This document shows positions 27,168 through 34,910 of a stretch of 64,000 nt of DNA, one piece after another. Under the pieces are notes generated by a model. The model saw only the letters and a program-made list of their open reading frames with translations, was not told the DNA's origin and ran no database searches. The DNA comes from Streptomyces sp. Root1304 (GTDB lineage Bacteria > Actinomycetota > Actinomycetes > Streptomycetales > Streptomycetaceae): contig NZ_LMEP01000004.1 of NCBI RefSeq assembly GCF_001426405.1, forward strand, positions 162,046-226,045. The letters run 5' to 3'. The position numbers were made by a program, and so were the translations under genes. Numbering within the stretch: position 1 is the first letter of the stretch; each line of letters begins with the position of its first letter.

Positions 27168-27551
27168 ATGATGCCCGAAGAGCTGCGGCGCGGCCGCTAC
27201 GTCAGCCTGACCACCTTCCGGAAGAACGGCACCGAGGTCGCCACTCCCGTCTGGTACGCGGTGGAGGGCTCCGAGCTGTACGCCTGGACCCGCAGCGACT
27301 CCTGGAAGGTCAAGCGCCTGCGGAACGACCCCCGGGTCGCCGTCGCCGTCTGTGACGTGCGCGGGAACGTCGCCGAGGGGGCCGAGCGGTTCACCGGTAC
27401 GGGCCGGCTGGTGGAGGGCGACGAACTCCGCCGGATCCGGGGGCTGTTGGCCCGCAAGTACACCTGGCAGTTCTGGCTGACCGACGTCCCCGCGATGATC
27501 GTCCGGCTCGGGAAGCGCCCGCACACCGGGATCGTCGTCTCCTTCGGGTGA
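27168..27551 (+). CDS. PPOX-class F420-dependent oxidoreductase
   Basis: A 127-residue split-barrel flavin/deazaflavin-binding protein. The start GRYVSLTTFRKNGTEVATPVWYAVEGSELYAWT and the KVKRLRNDPRVAVAVCDVRGN segment are typical of the pyridoxamine-phosphate-oxidase-like F420 group. It starts 10 nt after the alginate-lyase-like gene. Downstream, ACGGACCG and CGGTCCGT (about 27550-27590) can pair and may end transcription. Confidence 0.84.
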   Translation: MMPEELRRGRYVSLTTFRKNGTEVATPVWYAVEGSELYAWTRSDSWKVKRLRNDPRVAVAVCDVRGNVAEGAERFTGTGRLVEGDELRRIRGLLARKYTWQFWLTDVPAMIVRLGKRPHTGIVVSFG

Positions 27552-27666
27552 ACGGACCGACGGGGCACGCGCACGAAAACGGTCCGTAGTCGTCCCGTAA
27601 CACGACTGCGGTCCAATACCCGCGGACCGGAAGGTTCCAGTCGACTGCGGGGCAGGTGCGAAACGC

Positions 27667-29046
27667 ATGACGGTGTCTCAACTCCCGGTGTCCCGGCCTC
27701 CGTCGGACATGGCCGCGTTCACGGGCTGGCTCGTGGAGCTCGTGGAGCGCGTCCCGCCCGGCGGCTGGTACGGACTCTTCCGCGCGCGCGACCCCGAGGG
27801 GATGCGCGCCTGTTTCGCCGGGGCGGAGCTCCTGCCCTGGGACGTCGTCGGGTCCCTGCTCCAGGACGCCGGCGAGCCCGGCGACGGGCCGCGCGCCGCC
27901 CGGGGCAGGGCGCTGTACGCGGCGGCGGCCGCCGCACACGACCGCAGGCCGGGCGGAGCGGAGGCACTCGCCGAACGCCGGGACCTCATGGAACGCGAAC
28001 GCCGGGACGCCGAGGCCCGGGCCCGCGCCATCGACGACCGGCTGCACGCACACCCCGCCCCGGACGCGGAGGAGGCGGCCCGCCTGGAACACGACCTGGC
28101 GTGGACGCGCGACGACCGCGCGAGGGCCGCGGCCAGGGTCGCCGAGCTGACGGCCCGGCTGGCCCGGCTCGACCCGCCGCCGTCGCCGGCACCCGTCGCA
28201 CCACCGGGCAGGGCGGGGGCGGGCTGCCGCCCGAGGGGTGCCCGGTACGCCTGGCTGGAGGACGGGGCGGAGGGCCCGGGGCCGATGGGCGCACCGGACG
28301 CGGGACCCCTGCCCGTGTCCGTACCCGGAGCGGCGCCCGCGGCCGTACCCGTCCTCCCGTCCGGAGGCGCCGCCCCGCGCGGGGCCCGGTTCGGCGGCTT
28401 CGGTGAGCGGGGTGCGGCCCGGTCTCCCGCCGGAACCCGGGCGACCGCCCCCGCCGCGGCCCCGGCCGCCGCCCGCGCGACCGACCCCGCCGCGACCGCC
28501 GCCGCCGACCCCGCGCGGGACGCCCGCGCCGCGGCCAACGCGGTCTACGCCCTCCAGCGCCTCCGCGCCCAGGGCCGTACGGGTGAGGCGCACGTCCTGC
28601 TCTGCGAGGCGCTCGACGGGCCGCCCGCCCGGCTCCCCGCCGTCGCCGTGGAACTGCACCGGGCCGGGCTCGCGGCCGACTGGTCCACCCTGCTCTGGGA
28701 GGCGGCTTCGCTGCCGCCCGAACGGCTCGCGGCCGTCGCGGGCGTCCTCGCCGACGCCGGCCGCGCCGCGGACTGCGAGCGGCTGCTGCGCCAGGGGGTG
28801 GCGCGCCCCGTCGAGGAACTGGCCGGGGCGTGCGCCGCCCTGCGGGCCGAGGGCCACCACCGGGAGGCCCACGCGCTGCTCACCGCGTTCGTGCGGGTGC
28901 GCGCCCCCGGGGACGCGGCCCGGCTCGCGGGCGCGGACCCGCGCGGGCTGGTCCCGCGGCTGCTCGAAGCGGCCCGCGCGGTGTCCGCGGCACGGGAGCG
29001 CGACCTGCGGCACGCCTTCCGGGTGGCGGGCCTCGCCGGGGCCTGA
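27667..29046 (+). CDS. large hypothetical protein with coiled coil and Pro/Ala linker
   Basis: A 459-residue protein I cannot assign. The N-terminal 90 residues (FTGWLVELVERVPPGGWYGLFRARDPEGM and following) look globular. Residues about 100-165 are charged and heptad-like (ERRDLMERERRDAEARARAIDDRL) and should form a coiled coil. A low-complexity Pro/Ala/Gly stretch covers about 175-290. The C-terminal 160 residues consist of repeating helical hairpins (LQRLRAQGRTGEAHVLLCEAL; VAGVLADAGRAADCERLLRQGV; CAALRAEGHHREAHALLTAFV), pentatricopeptide- or TPR-like. No membrane segment is visible; a scaffold role is possible. Confidence 0.7.
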   Translation: MTVSQLPVSRPPSDMAAFTGWLVELVERVPPGGWYGLFRARDPEGMRACFAGAELLPWDVVGSLLQDAGEPGDGPRAARGRALYAAAAAAHDRRPGGAEALAERRDLMERERRDAEARARAIDDRLHAHPAPDAEEAARLEHDLAWTRDDRARAAARVAELTARLARLDPPPSPAPVAPPGRAGAGCRPRGARYAWLEDGAEGPGPMGAPDAGPLPVSVPGAAPAAVPVLPSGGAAPRGARFGGFGERGAARSPAGTRATAPAAAPAAARATDPAATAAADPARDARAAANAVYALQRLRAQGRTGEAHVLLCEALDGPPARLPAVAVELHRAGLAADWSTLLWEAASLPPERLAAVAGVLADAGRAADCERLLRQGVARPVEELAGACAALRAEGHHREAHALLTAFVRVRAPGDAARLAGADPRGLVPRLLEAARAVSAARERDLRHAFRVAGLAGA

Positions 29047-29178
29047 CCGCCTCGCCCGCCCCGGGGCGCGTACGAGCACCGGCAGGTGTCATCAGGTGTC
29101 CCGCCGTGTCGGTACGTGTCCGACGTGGACCACTCGGGTATGAAACATGATCGACCCGGCCGCTTCGCGGCGGCGGTC

Positions 29179-29239
29179 TTGCTCCGGGGTGTGACGGGGC
29201 TTACGTTCTCCTCCTACGCACCGCGTCTACGTGCGTAGA
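29179..29239 (+). promoter_or_regulatory. promoter and operator of the pyrimidine/hydantoin operon
   Basis: TTGCTC (29179-29184) and TACGTT (29202-29207) are separated by 17 bp, a good housekeeping promoter. Starting at the predicted transcription start is a dyad: CTACGCAC (29214-29221) pairs with GTGCGTAG (29231-29238). An overlapping shorter dyad is TCTACG-TG-CGTAGA (29226-29239). A repressor bound there would block the promoter. The regulator is not next to the operon. Confidence 0.5.
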
Positions 29240-29271
29240 GGCTCTCTGACGCCGTGCCGAAGGAGCAGCTC

Positions 29272-30114
29272 ATGACCGACGTCGTACGCGCCGCGCTCGT
29301 CCAGGCGACCTGGACCGGCGACACCGAATCCATGATCGCCAAACACGAGGAGCACGCCCGGGAAGCGGCCCGGCAGGGCGCCAAGGTGATCGGCTTCCAG
29401 GAGGTGTTCAACGCCCCCTACTTCTGCCAGGTCCAGGAGCCCGAGCACTACCGCTGGGCCGAGCCGGTCCCCGACGGCCCCACCGTCACCCGGATGCGGG
29501 AGCTCGCCCGCGAGACCGGCATGGTGATCGTGGTGCCCGTCTTCGAGGTCGAGAGCGAGGGCTTCTACTACAACACCGCCGCCGTGATCGACGCCGACGG
29601 CAGCTACCTCGGCAAGTACCGCAAGCACCACATCCCCCAGGTCAAGGGCTTCTGGGAGAAGTACTACTTCCGCCCGGGCAACGCCGGCTGGCCGGTCTTC
29701 GACACCGCCGTCGGCCGGGTCGGCGTCTACATCTGCTACGACCGGCACTTCCCTGAAGGGTGGCGCCAACTCGGCCTGAACGGCGCCCAGTTGGTCTACA
29801 ACCCCTCGGCGACCCACCGCGGTCTGTCCTCCTACCTCTGGCAGCTGGAACAGCCCGCCGCCGCCGTCGCCAACGAGTACTTCGTCGCCGCCATCAACCG
29901 CGTCGGCATCGAGGAGTACGGCGACAACGACTTCTACGGCACCAGCTACTTCGTCGACCCGCGCGGGCAGTTCGTGGGCGAGGTCGCCTCCGACAAGTCC
30001 GAGGAACTCCTCGTCCGCGACCTCGACTTCGGGCTCATCGAGCAGGTGCGCCAGCAGTGGGCCTTCTACCGGGACCGCCGCCCCGACGCGTACGACGGGC
30101 TGGTGCGGCCGTGA
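29272..30114 (+). CDS. beta-ureidopropionase / N-carbamoyl amidohydrolase (nitrilase superfamily)
   Basis: A 280-residue nitrilase-superfamily enzyme with the full catalytic set: E44 in GFQEVFNAPYF, K118 in KYRKHHIPQ and C155 in YICYDRHFPEG. Sequence and context match N-carbamoyl-beta-alanine amidohydrolase, which releases beta-alanine, CO2 and ammonia in reductive pyrimidine breakdown. The ATG at 29272 is chosen because AAGGAG lies 8 nt upstream, inside a longer in-frame version starting GTG at 29254. It overlaps the aminotransferase start (GTGA). Confidence 0.88.
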   Translation: MTDVVRAALVQATWTGDTESMIAKHEEHAREAARQGAKVIGFQEVFNAPYFCQVQEPEHYRWAEPVPDGPTVTRMRELARETGMVIVVPVFEVESEGFYYNTAAVIDADGSYLGKYRKHHIPQVKGFWEKYYFRPGNAGWPVFDTAVGRVGVYICYDRHFPEGWRQLGLNGAQLVYNPSATHRGLSSYLWQLEQPAAAVANEYFVAAINRVGIEEYGDNDFYGTSYFVDPRGQFVGEVASDKSEELLVRDLDFGLIEQVRQQWAFYRDRRPDAYDGLVRP

Positions 30115-31391
30115 GCAGCCTCTTCGACCGGCACAAGGCCGTCATCCCCGACTGGGTCGCGCTCTACTACAAGGACCCGATCGAGATCACCCACGGCGAG
30201 GGCCGCCACGTCTGGGACGCCGAGGGCCGCAAGTACCTCGACTTCTTCGGCGGCATCCTCACCACCATGACCGCCCACGCCCTGCCCGAGGTCACCAAGG
30301 CCGTCGCCGAGCAGGCCGGGCGGATCATCCACTCCTCGACGCTCTACCTCAACCGCCCGATGGTGGAGCTGGCGGAGCGGATCGCGGGACTCTCCGGCAT
30401 CCCCGACGCCCGGGTCTTCTTCACCACCTCCGGCACCGAGGCCAACGACACCGCGCTCCTCCTCGCCACGGCGTACCGGCGCTCCAACCAGATCCTGGCC
30501 ATGCGGAACAGCTACCACGGCCGTTCCTTCTCCACCGTCGGCATCACCGGCAACCGCACCTGGTCGCCCACCGGCCTCTCGCCGCTCCAGACCCTGTACG
30601 TGCACGGCGGCGTCCGCACCCGCGGCCCGTACGCCCAGTACACCGACGAGCGCTTCACCGAGGCCTGCGTCGCCGACCTCGAAGACCTGCTCGGGCACAC
30701 CCGGGACGTGGCCGCGCTCATCGCCGAACCCATCCAGGGCGTCGGCGGCTTCACCTCCCCGCCCGACGGGCTCTACGCCGCCTTCCGGCAGGTCCTCGAC
30801 CGGCACGGCATCCTGTGGATCTCCGACGAGGTGCAGACCGGGTGGGGCCGTACCGGCGACCACTTCTGGGGCTGGCAGGCCCACGGCCAGGCGGGGCCGC
30901 CGGACATCCTCACCTTCGCCAAGGGCATCGGCAACGGCATGTCCGTCGGTGGTGTCGTCGCCCGCGCCGAGGTCATGAACTGCCTCGACGCCAGCTCCAT
31001 CTCCACCTTCGGCGGTTCGCCCGTCACCATGGCCGCCGGGCTCGCCAACCTCGGCCACCTCCTGGAACACGACCTCCAGGGCAACGCGCGCCGGGTCGGC
31101 GGCCTGCTCATCGAGCGGATCAGGGCGGCCTGCGCCGGGGTCGAGGCGGTACGCGAGGTCCGCGGGCGCGGTCTCATGATCGGCATCGAGCTGACCGAAC
31201 CGGGCACCGACCGGGCGAACCCGGCGGCGGCCGGCGCCGTACTGGAGGCCGCGCGCGAGAACGGCCTGCTCCTCGGCAAGGGAGGCGGCCACAACACCAG
31301 CACCCTGCGCATCGCCCCGCCGCTCTCCCTCACGGTCGCCGAGGCCGAGGAGGGCGCCGCGGTCCTCGAACAGGCCCTGGGCGTGCTGTAG
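30111..31391 (+). CDS. class III PLP-dependent aminotransferase
   Basis: A 426-residue omega-aminotransferase. The PLP lysine is in TFAKGIGNGMSVGG, the phosphate-binding group in FFTTSGTEANDTALLLA, and the conserved aspartate in ILWISDEVQTGWGRTG. Located between beta-ureidopropionase and dihydropyrimidinase, it most likely transaminates beta-alanine or 3-aminoisobutyrate to the semialdehyde. An alanine-glyoxylate-type activity is an alternative. The GTG start overlaps the previous stop. Confidence 0.87.
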   Translation: MSSLFDRHKAVIPDWVALYYKDPIEITHGEGRHVWDAEGRKYLDFFGGILTTMTAHALPEVTKAVAEQAGRIIHSSTLYLNRPMVELAERIAGLSGIPDARVFFTTSGTEANDTALLLATAYRRSNQILAMRNSYHGRSFSTVGITGNRTWSPTGLSPLQTLYVHGGVRTRGPYAQYTDERFTEACVADLEDLLGHTRDVAALIAEPIQGVGGFTSPPDGLYAAFRQVLDRHGILWISDEVQTGWGRTGDHFWGWQAHGQAGPPDILTFAKGIGNGMSVGGVVARAEVMNCLDASSISTFGGSPVTMAAGLANLGHLLEHDLQGNARRVGGLLIERIRAACAGVEAVREVRGRGLMIGIELTEPGTDRANPAAAGAVLEAARENGLLLGKGGGHNTSTLRIAPPLSLTVAEAEEGAAVLEQALGVL

Positions 31392-31397
31392 CCACGT

Positions 31398-31469
31398 CGC
31401 CCGGGCGGTCACCGCAGGTTGTGGGCCCACCCCCGCCCGGGCGGTCACCGCACGCCGTAGGCCCATCCC
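31398..31469. repeat. two tandem 36-bp imperfect direct repeats
   Basis: The 19-bp sequence CGCCCGGGCGGTCACCGCA occurs identically at 31398-31416 and 31434-31452, and the following 17 bp are also similar (about five differences over the 36-bp unit). The repeat lies in the 136-bp gap between the aminotransferase and the broken dihydropyrimidinase, just after the stop codon. It may be a slippage duplication or an mRNA structural element. Confidence 0.65.
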
Positions 31470-31527
31470 GCCTCCGCCCAGGTCCAGCAGTCACGTCGTC
31501 CCGCCGCATCGAGCAGGGAGAGTCCCC

Positions 31528-32067
31528 GTGAGCACCCGTACCGCCATCCGCGGCGGCCTCGTCGTCACCGCCGCCGACGAACTCCACGCCGACGTGCTGA
31601 TCGAGGACGGCCGTGTGGTCGCCCTCGCGGCCCACGGCTCCGACGCGGCGGCCGGCTGGACCGCCGACCGCACCATCGACGCCACCGACCGCTACGTGCT
31701 GCCGGGCGGCGTCGACGCACACACCCACATGGAACTGCCCTTCGGCGGCACCTTCGCCTCCGACACCTTCGAGACCGGCACCCGCGCCGCCGCCTGGGGC
31801 GGCACCACCACCATCGTCGACTTCGCCGTCCAGACCGTCGGCCGGTCCCTGCGCGAGGGACTCGACGCCTGGTACGCCAAGGCCGACGGCAACTGCGCGA
31901 TCGACTACGCCTTCCACATGATCCTCTCCGACGTCAACGAGCACACGCTCAAGGAGATGGACCGTCTCGTCCAGGAGGGCATCACCTCCTTCAAGAGTTT
32001 CGTTCGGTCGCGTGACCAGGGGTCTTCTAGCGGAGTAGGCCGTGTGCCGTGCGAGGTGGCGGCGTGA
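31528..32067 (+). pseudogene. 5' fragment of a dihydropyrimidinase gene
   Basis: The first about 156 codons encode a normal dihydropyrimidinase N-terminus, including the metal-binding GGVDAHTHMELPFGG. Similarity to the family stops abruptly after ITSFK (near 31995). The frame then runs through about 24 unrelated residues (VRSRDQGSSSGVGRVPCEVAA) to a stop at 32065-32067. A full-length protein has about 460 residues, and the lost part holds the carboxylated lysine region's remainder, further metal ligands and the substrate loops, so the product should be inactive. A complete copy follows at 32150. The protein sequences are highly alike, but the DNA differs at most third positions, so the fragment is not a fresh copy of the downstream gene. 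Confidence 0.85.
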
Positions 32068-32076
32068 GGGGGCCGG

Positions 32077-32101
32077 CGGGCCGGGGTGTGGCCCCGGCCC
32101 G
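32077..32101. terminator. GC hairpin between the broken and intact dihydropyrimidinase genes
   Basis: A perfect 10-bp stem (CGGGCCGGGG at 32077-32086 and CCCCGGCCCG at 32092-32101) with loop TGTGG lies 9 nt after the fragment's stop. It could terminate the upstream transcript, in which case the intact gene would need its own promoter in 32102-32149, where none is obvious. Confidence 0.5.
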
Positions 32102-32149
32102 TGTCGGTGGTGGTCTGGTCGTTGGTCGGTGTGAAGGGATGGCTGGGGA

Positions 32150-33541
32150 ATGACTCGGACTCTGATTACCGGTGGTTTTGTGATCACGGCCGCGGACGAG
32201 GTGCACGCGGATGTGCTGATCGAGCATGGTCGGGTGGTGGCGTTGGCGGCGCCGGGGACGCAGGAGTGGACGGCGGACCGGGTGATCGACGCGTCGCAGA
32301 AGTACGTGATCCCGGGCGGGGTCGACGCGCACACGCATATGGAGCTGCCTTTTGGCGGCACGTTCGCGTCGGACACGTTCGAGACGGGGACGCGGGCTGC
32401 GGCGTGGGGCGGTACGACGACGATCGTCGATTTCGCGGTGCAGTCGAAGGGGCAGGAACTCAGGGCCGGCTTGGACGCCTGGATGAAGAAGGCGGACGGG
32501 AACTGCGCGATCGACTACGCGTTCCACATGATCATGTCGGACGTGAACGAGGCGACGCTGCGGGAGATGCGGAAGCTGGTCGAAATCGGCGTTTCCTCGT
32601 TCAAATTGTTCATGGCGTATCCGGGTGTCTTTTATTCGGATGACGGCCAGATTCTGCGGGCGATGCAGGTGGCCGGGGAGACCGGCGGGCTGATCATGAT
32701 GCACGCGGAGAACGGCATCGCGATCGACGTCCTCGTCGAGCAGGCGCTCGCTCGGGGCGAGACGGATCCGCGCTATCACGGGGAGGTCCGCAAGGCCCTG
32801 CTGGAGGCGGAGGCCACCCACCGTGCCATCCAGCTCGCCCGGGTGGCGGGGGCTCCCCTGTACGTCGTGCACGTCTCGGCCGAGGAGGCGGTCGCCGAGA
32901 TCGCCGCCGCCCGGGACAAGGGCCTCCCGGTCTTCGGCGAGACCTGCCCCCAGTACCTGTTCCTGTCGACGGACAACCTCGCCGAGCCGGACTTCGAGGG
33001 CGCCAAGTACGTATGTTCGACGCCGCTGCGTCCGAAGGAGCACCAGGCGGCGCTGTGGCGCGGGCTGCGGACGAACGACCTCCAGGTGGTGTCCACCGAC
33101 CACTGCCCGTTCTGCTTCGTCGGCCAGAAGGAGCTGGGCCGGGGCGACTTCTCGAAGATCCCCAACGGTCTGCCGGGGGTGGAGAACCGCATGGACCTCC
33201 TCCACCAGGCCGTCGTGGACGGACACATCTCGCGCCGCCGGTGGATCGAGATCGCCTGCGCGTCCCCGGCGAGGATGTTCGGCCTGTACCCGCAGAAGGG
33301 CACGATCGCGCCGGGCGCGGACGCGGACATCGTCCTCTACGACCCGCACGCGACTCAGACGCTGTCGGCGGAGACCCACCACATGAACGTCGACTACTCG
33401 GCGTACGAGGGCCAGAGGGTGACCGGGCAGGTCGAGACCGTCCTCTCGCGCGGTGAGGTCGTCATCGACCGGCGCAAGTACGTGGGTCACGCCGGCCACG
33501 GAGCGTTCGTGCCGCGCGGTCTCTGTCAGTACCTGGGCTGA
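32150..33541 (+). CDS. hydA: dihydropyrimidinase (D-hydantoinase)
   Basis: A 463-residue cyclic amidohydrolase. HTH in GVDAHTHMELPF binds one metal, K in SSFKLFMAYPGVFY is the position of the carboxylated lysine, and MMHAENG, VVHVSAEEAV and STDHCPFC supply other active-site residues. It opens the ring of dihydrouracil, dihydrothymine or hydantoins, making the substrate of the upstream amidohydrolase. Codon use in roughly the first 500 nt favours G- and T-ending codons (for example GTGGTGGCGTTGGCG), unlike the C-ending style of the operon and of its own later part. The 5' part may therefore have come from elsewhere. Confidence 0.92.
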   Translation: MTRTLITGGFVITAADEVHADVLIEHGRVVALAAPGTQEWTADRVIDASQKYVIPGGVDAHTHMELPFGGTFASDTFETGTRAAAWGGTTTIVDFAVQSKGQELRAGLDAWMKKADGNCAIDYAFHMIMSDVNEATLREMRKLVEIGVSSFKLFMAYPGVFYSDDGQILRAMQVAGETGGLIMMHAENGIAIDVLVEQALARGETDPRYHGEVRKALLEAEATHRAIQLARVAGAPLYVVHVSAEEAVAEIAAARDKGLPVFGETCPQYLFLSTDNLAEPDFEGAKYVCSTPLRPKEHQAALWRGLRTNDLQVVSTDHCPFCFVGQKELGRGDFSKIPNGLPGVENRMDLLHQAVVDGHISRRRWIEIACASPARMFGLYPQKGTIAPGADADIVLYDPHATQTLSAETHHMNVDYSAYEGQRVTGQVETVLSRGEVVIDRRKYVGHAGHGAFVPRGLCQYLG

Positions 33542-33587
33542 ACGGCCCAGTGGTCCCATCGCACCGACTCGAACTTGGAGGTCCCGC

Positions 33588-34601
33588 GTGGACTTCGGAC
33601 TCGTCCTGCAGACCGACCCGCCCGCCTCGCAGGTTGTCGGCCTGATGCGCCGGGCGGAACGCAACGGCTTCCGCTACGGCTGGACCTTCGACTCCGCCGT
33701 GCTCTGGCAGGAACCCTTCGTCGTCTACAGCCAGATCCTCGAACACACCACGAAACTCCATGTCGGCCCGATGGTGACGAACCCCGGGACGCGGACGTGG
33801 GAGGTGACGGCCTCAACCTTCGCGACCCTCAACGACATGTACGGCAACCGGACCGTCTGCGGCATCGGGCGCGGCGACTCCGCGATGCGCGTCGCCGGCC
33901 GCAGGCCGAACACCCTGGCCCGGCTGGGCGAGGCCATCGAGGTCATCCGCGACCTGGCGGAGGGCCGCGAGGCGACGGTCGACGGCAACCCGATCCGCAT
34001 CCCGTGGATCAAGGAGGGCAAGCTGCCCGTCTGGATGGCGGCGTACGGCCCCAGGGCCCTCGCCCTGGCCGGGCAGAAGGCCGACGGGTTCATCCTCCAG
34101 CTCGCCGACCCGTTCCTCACCGAATGGATGGTCAAGGCGGTTCGGCAGGCCGCCGCCGACGCCGGACGGGACCCCGACGCGCTCACTGTCTGCGTCGCCG
34201 CGCCCGCGTACGTCACGGCCGACGACTCGCCCGAGGCACTGGCGCACGCCCGTGACCAGTGCCGGTGGTTCGGCGGCATGGTCGGCAACCACGTCGCCGA
34301 CCTGGTCTCCAAGTACGGCGAACACTCCTCGATGGTCCCGGAGGAGCTGACGGCGTACATCAAGGACCGGCAGGGCTACGACTACTCCCACCACGGCCGC
34401 GCCGACAACCCCGACACCGCCTTCGTCCCCGACGAGATCGTCGACCGCTTCTGCCTCCTGGGCCCGGCAGAGGCCCACGTCGAGAAGCTCCGCAGGCTGA
34501 AGGACCTGGGAGTCGACCAGTTCGCCGTCTACGCCATGCACGACAACCGCGAGGGCACGATCGACGCGTACGGCTCCGACATCATTCCGTTGCTCAGCTG
34601 A
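33588..34601 (+). CDS. LLM-class F420-dependent oxidoreductase (TIGR03842-like)
   Basis: A 337-residue luciferase-like TIM-barrel protein. Typical segments are VDFGLVLQTDPPASQVVGLMRRAERNGF, HVGPMVTNPGTRTWEVTASTFATL and GIGRGDSAMR. It matches the TIGR03842 group, which is usually encoded beside dihydropyrimidinase and is proposed to use F420. By position it may carry out the redox step of pyrimidine or hydantoin catabolism; this is unproven. The GTG start follows GGAGG, 47 nt after hydA. Confidence 0.85.
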   Translation: MDFGLVLQTDPPASQVVGLMRRAERNGFRYGWTFDSAVLWQEPFVVYSQILEHTTKLHVGPMVTNPGTRTWEVTASTFATLNDMYGNRTVCGIGRGDSAMRVAGRRPNTLARLGEAIEVIRDLAEGREATVDGNPIRIPWIKEGKLPVWMAAYGPRALALAGQKADGFILQLADPFLTEWMVKAVRQAAADAGRDPDALTVCVAAPAYVTADDSPEALAHARDQCRWFGGMVGNHVADLVSKYGEHSSMVPEELTAYIKDRQGYDYSHHGRADNPDTAFVPDEIVDRFCLLGPAEAHVEKLRRLKDLGVDQFAVYAMHDNREGTIDAYGSDIIPLLS

Positions 34602-34910
34602 GCGTCGCCGGAGATGAGCGTGTGGGCCGGCGCGGCCTGGGCCGGCTGCAGAGCTGGCCCAGAAGGACGTGGCGCACCACGGCAGGCGCCTCCTCGCTGG
34701 CGCACTTCGCGGACCAGGACGTGATCGCGGATCACGGAACGGCTTTCGAGCCCGGCAGGCCATGGCAGGCCCGCCGCTCGAAGAATACGGATCTGGGCCT
34801 CCTCCCGGGTGGTCTGACCAGGAGGATTCCTCCGGCTCTCTGTCTCCTGTCCGGCAGGGCCCCCGGTCTCTGCCAGGGCGCCACGGGCTCGTCGGGCATA
34901 CATTGCTGTG
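34602..34910 (+). other. 309-bp gap with a leaderless promoter and a dyad
   Basis: No credible gene lies here. A 7-bp dyad CGTGATC-GCG-GATCACG occurs at 34720-34736. At the right end TACATT (34899-34904) is placed at -12 to -7 relative to the GTG at 34911, so transcription probably starts at that codon. The rest shows no clear structure. Confidence 0.5.

Noticed and set aside
31398..31469. CRISPR-like repeat
   Set aside because: Only two adjacent units without spacers and no cas genes.
31528..33541. Simple recent tandem duplication of dihydropyrimidinase
   Set aside because: The two N-terminal coding stretches differ at most synonymous sites, so they are diverged sequences brought together rather than a new copy.
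34529..34903. Reverse-strand 124-codon frame in the gap before the SpoIIE-type gene
   Set aside because: No ribosome binding site, no recognisable motif, and about half of it overlaps the LLM oxidoreductase end or the leaderless promoter.
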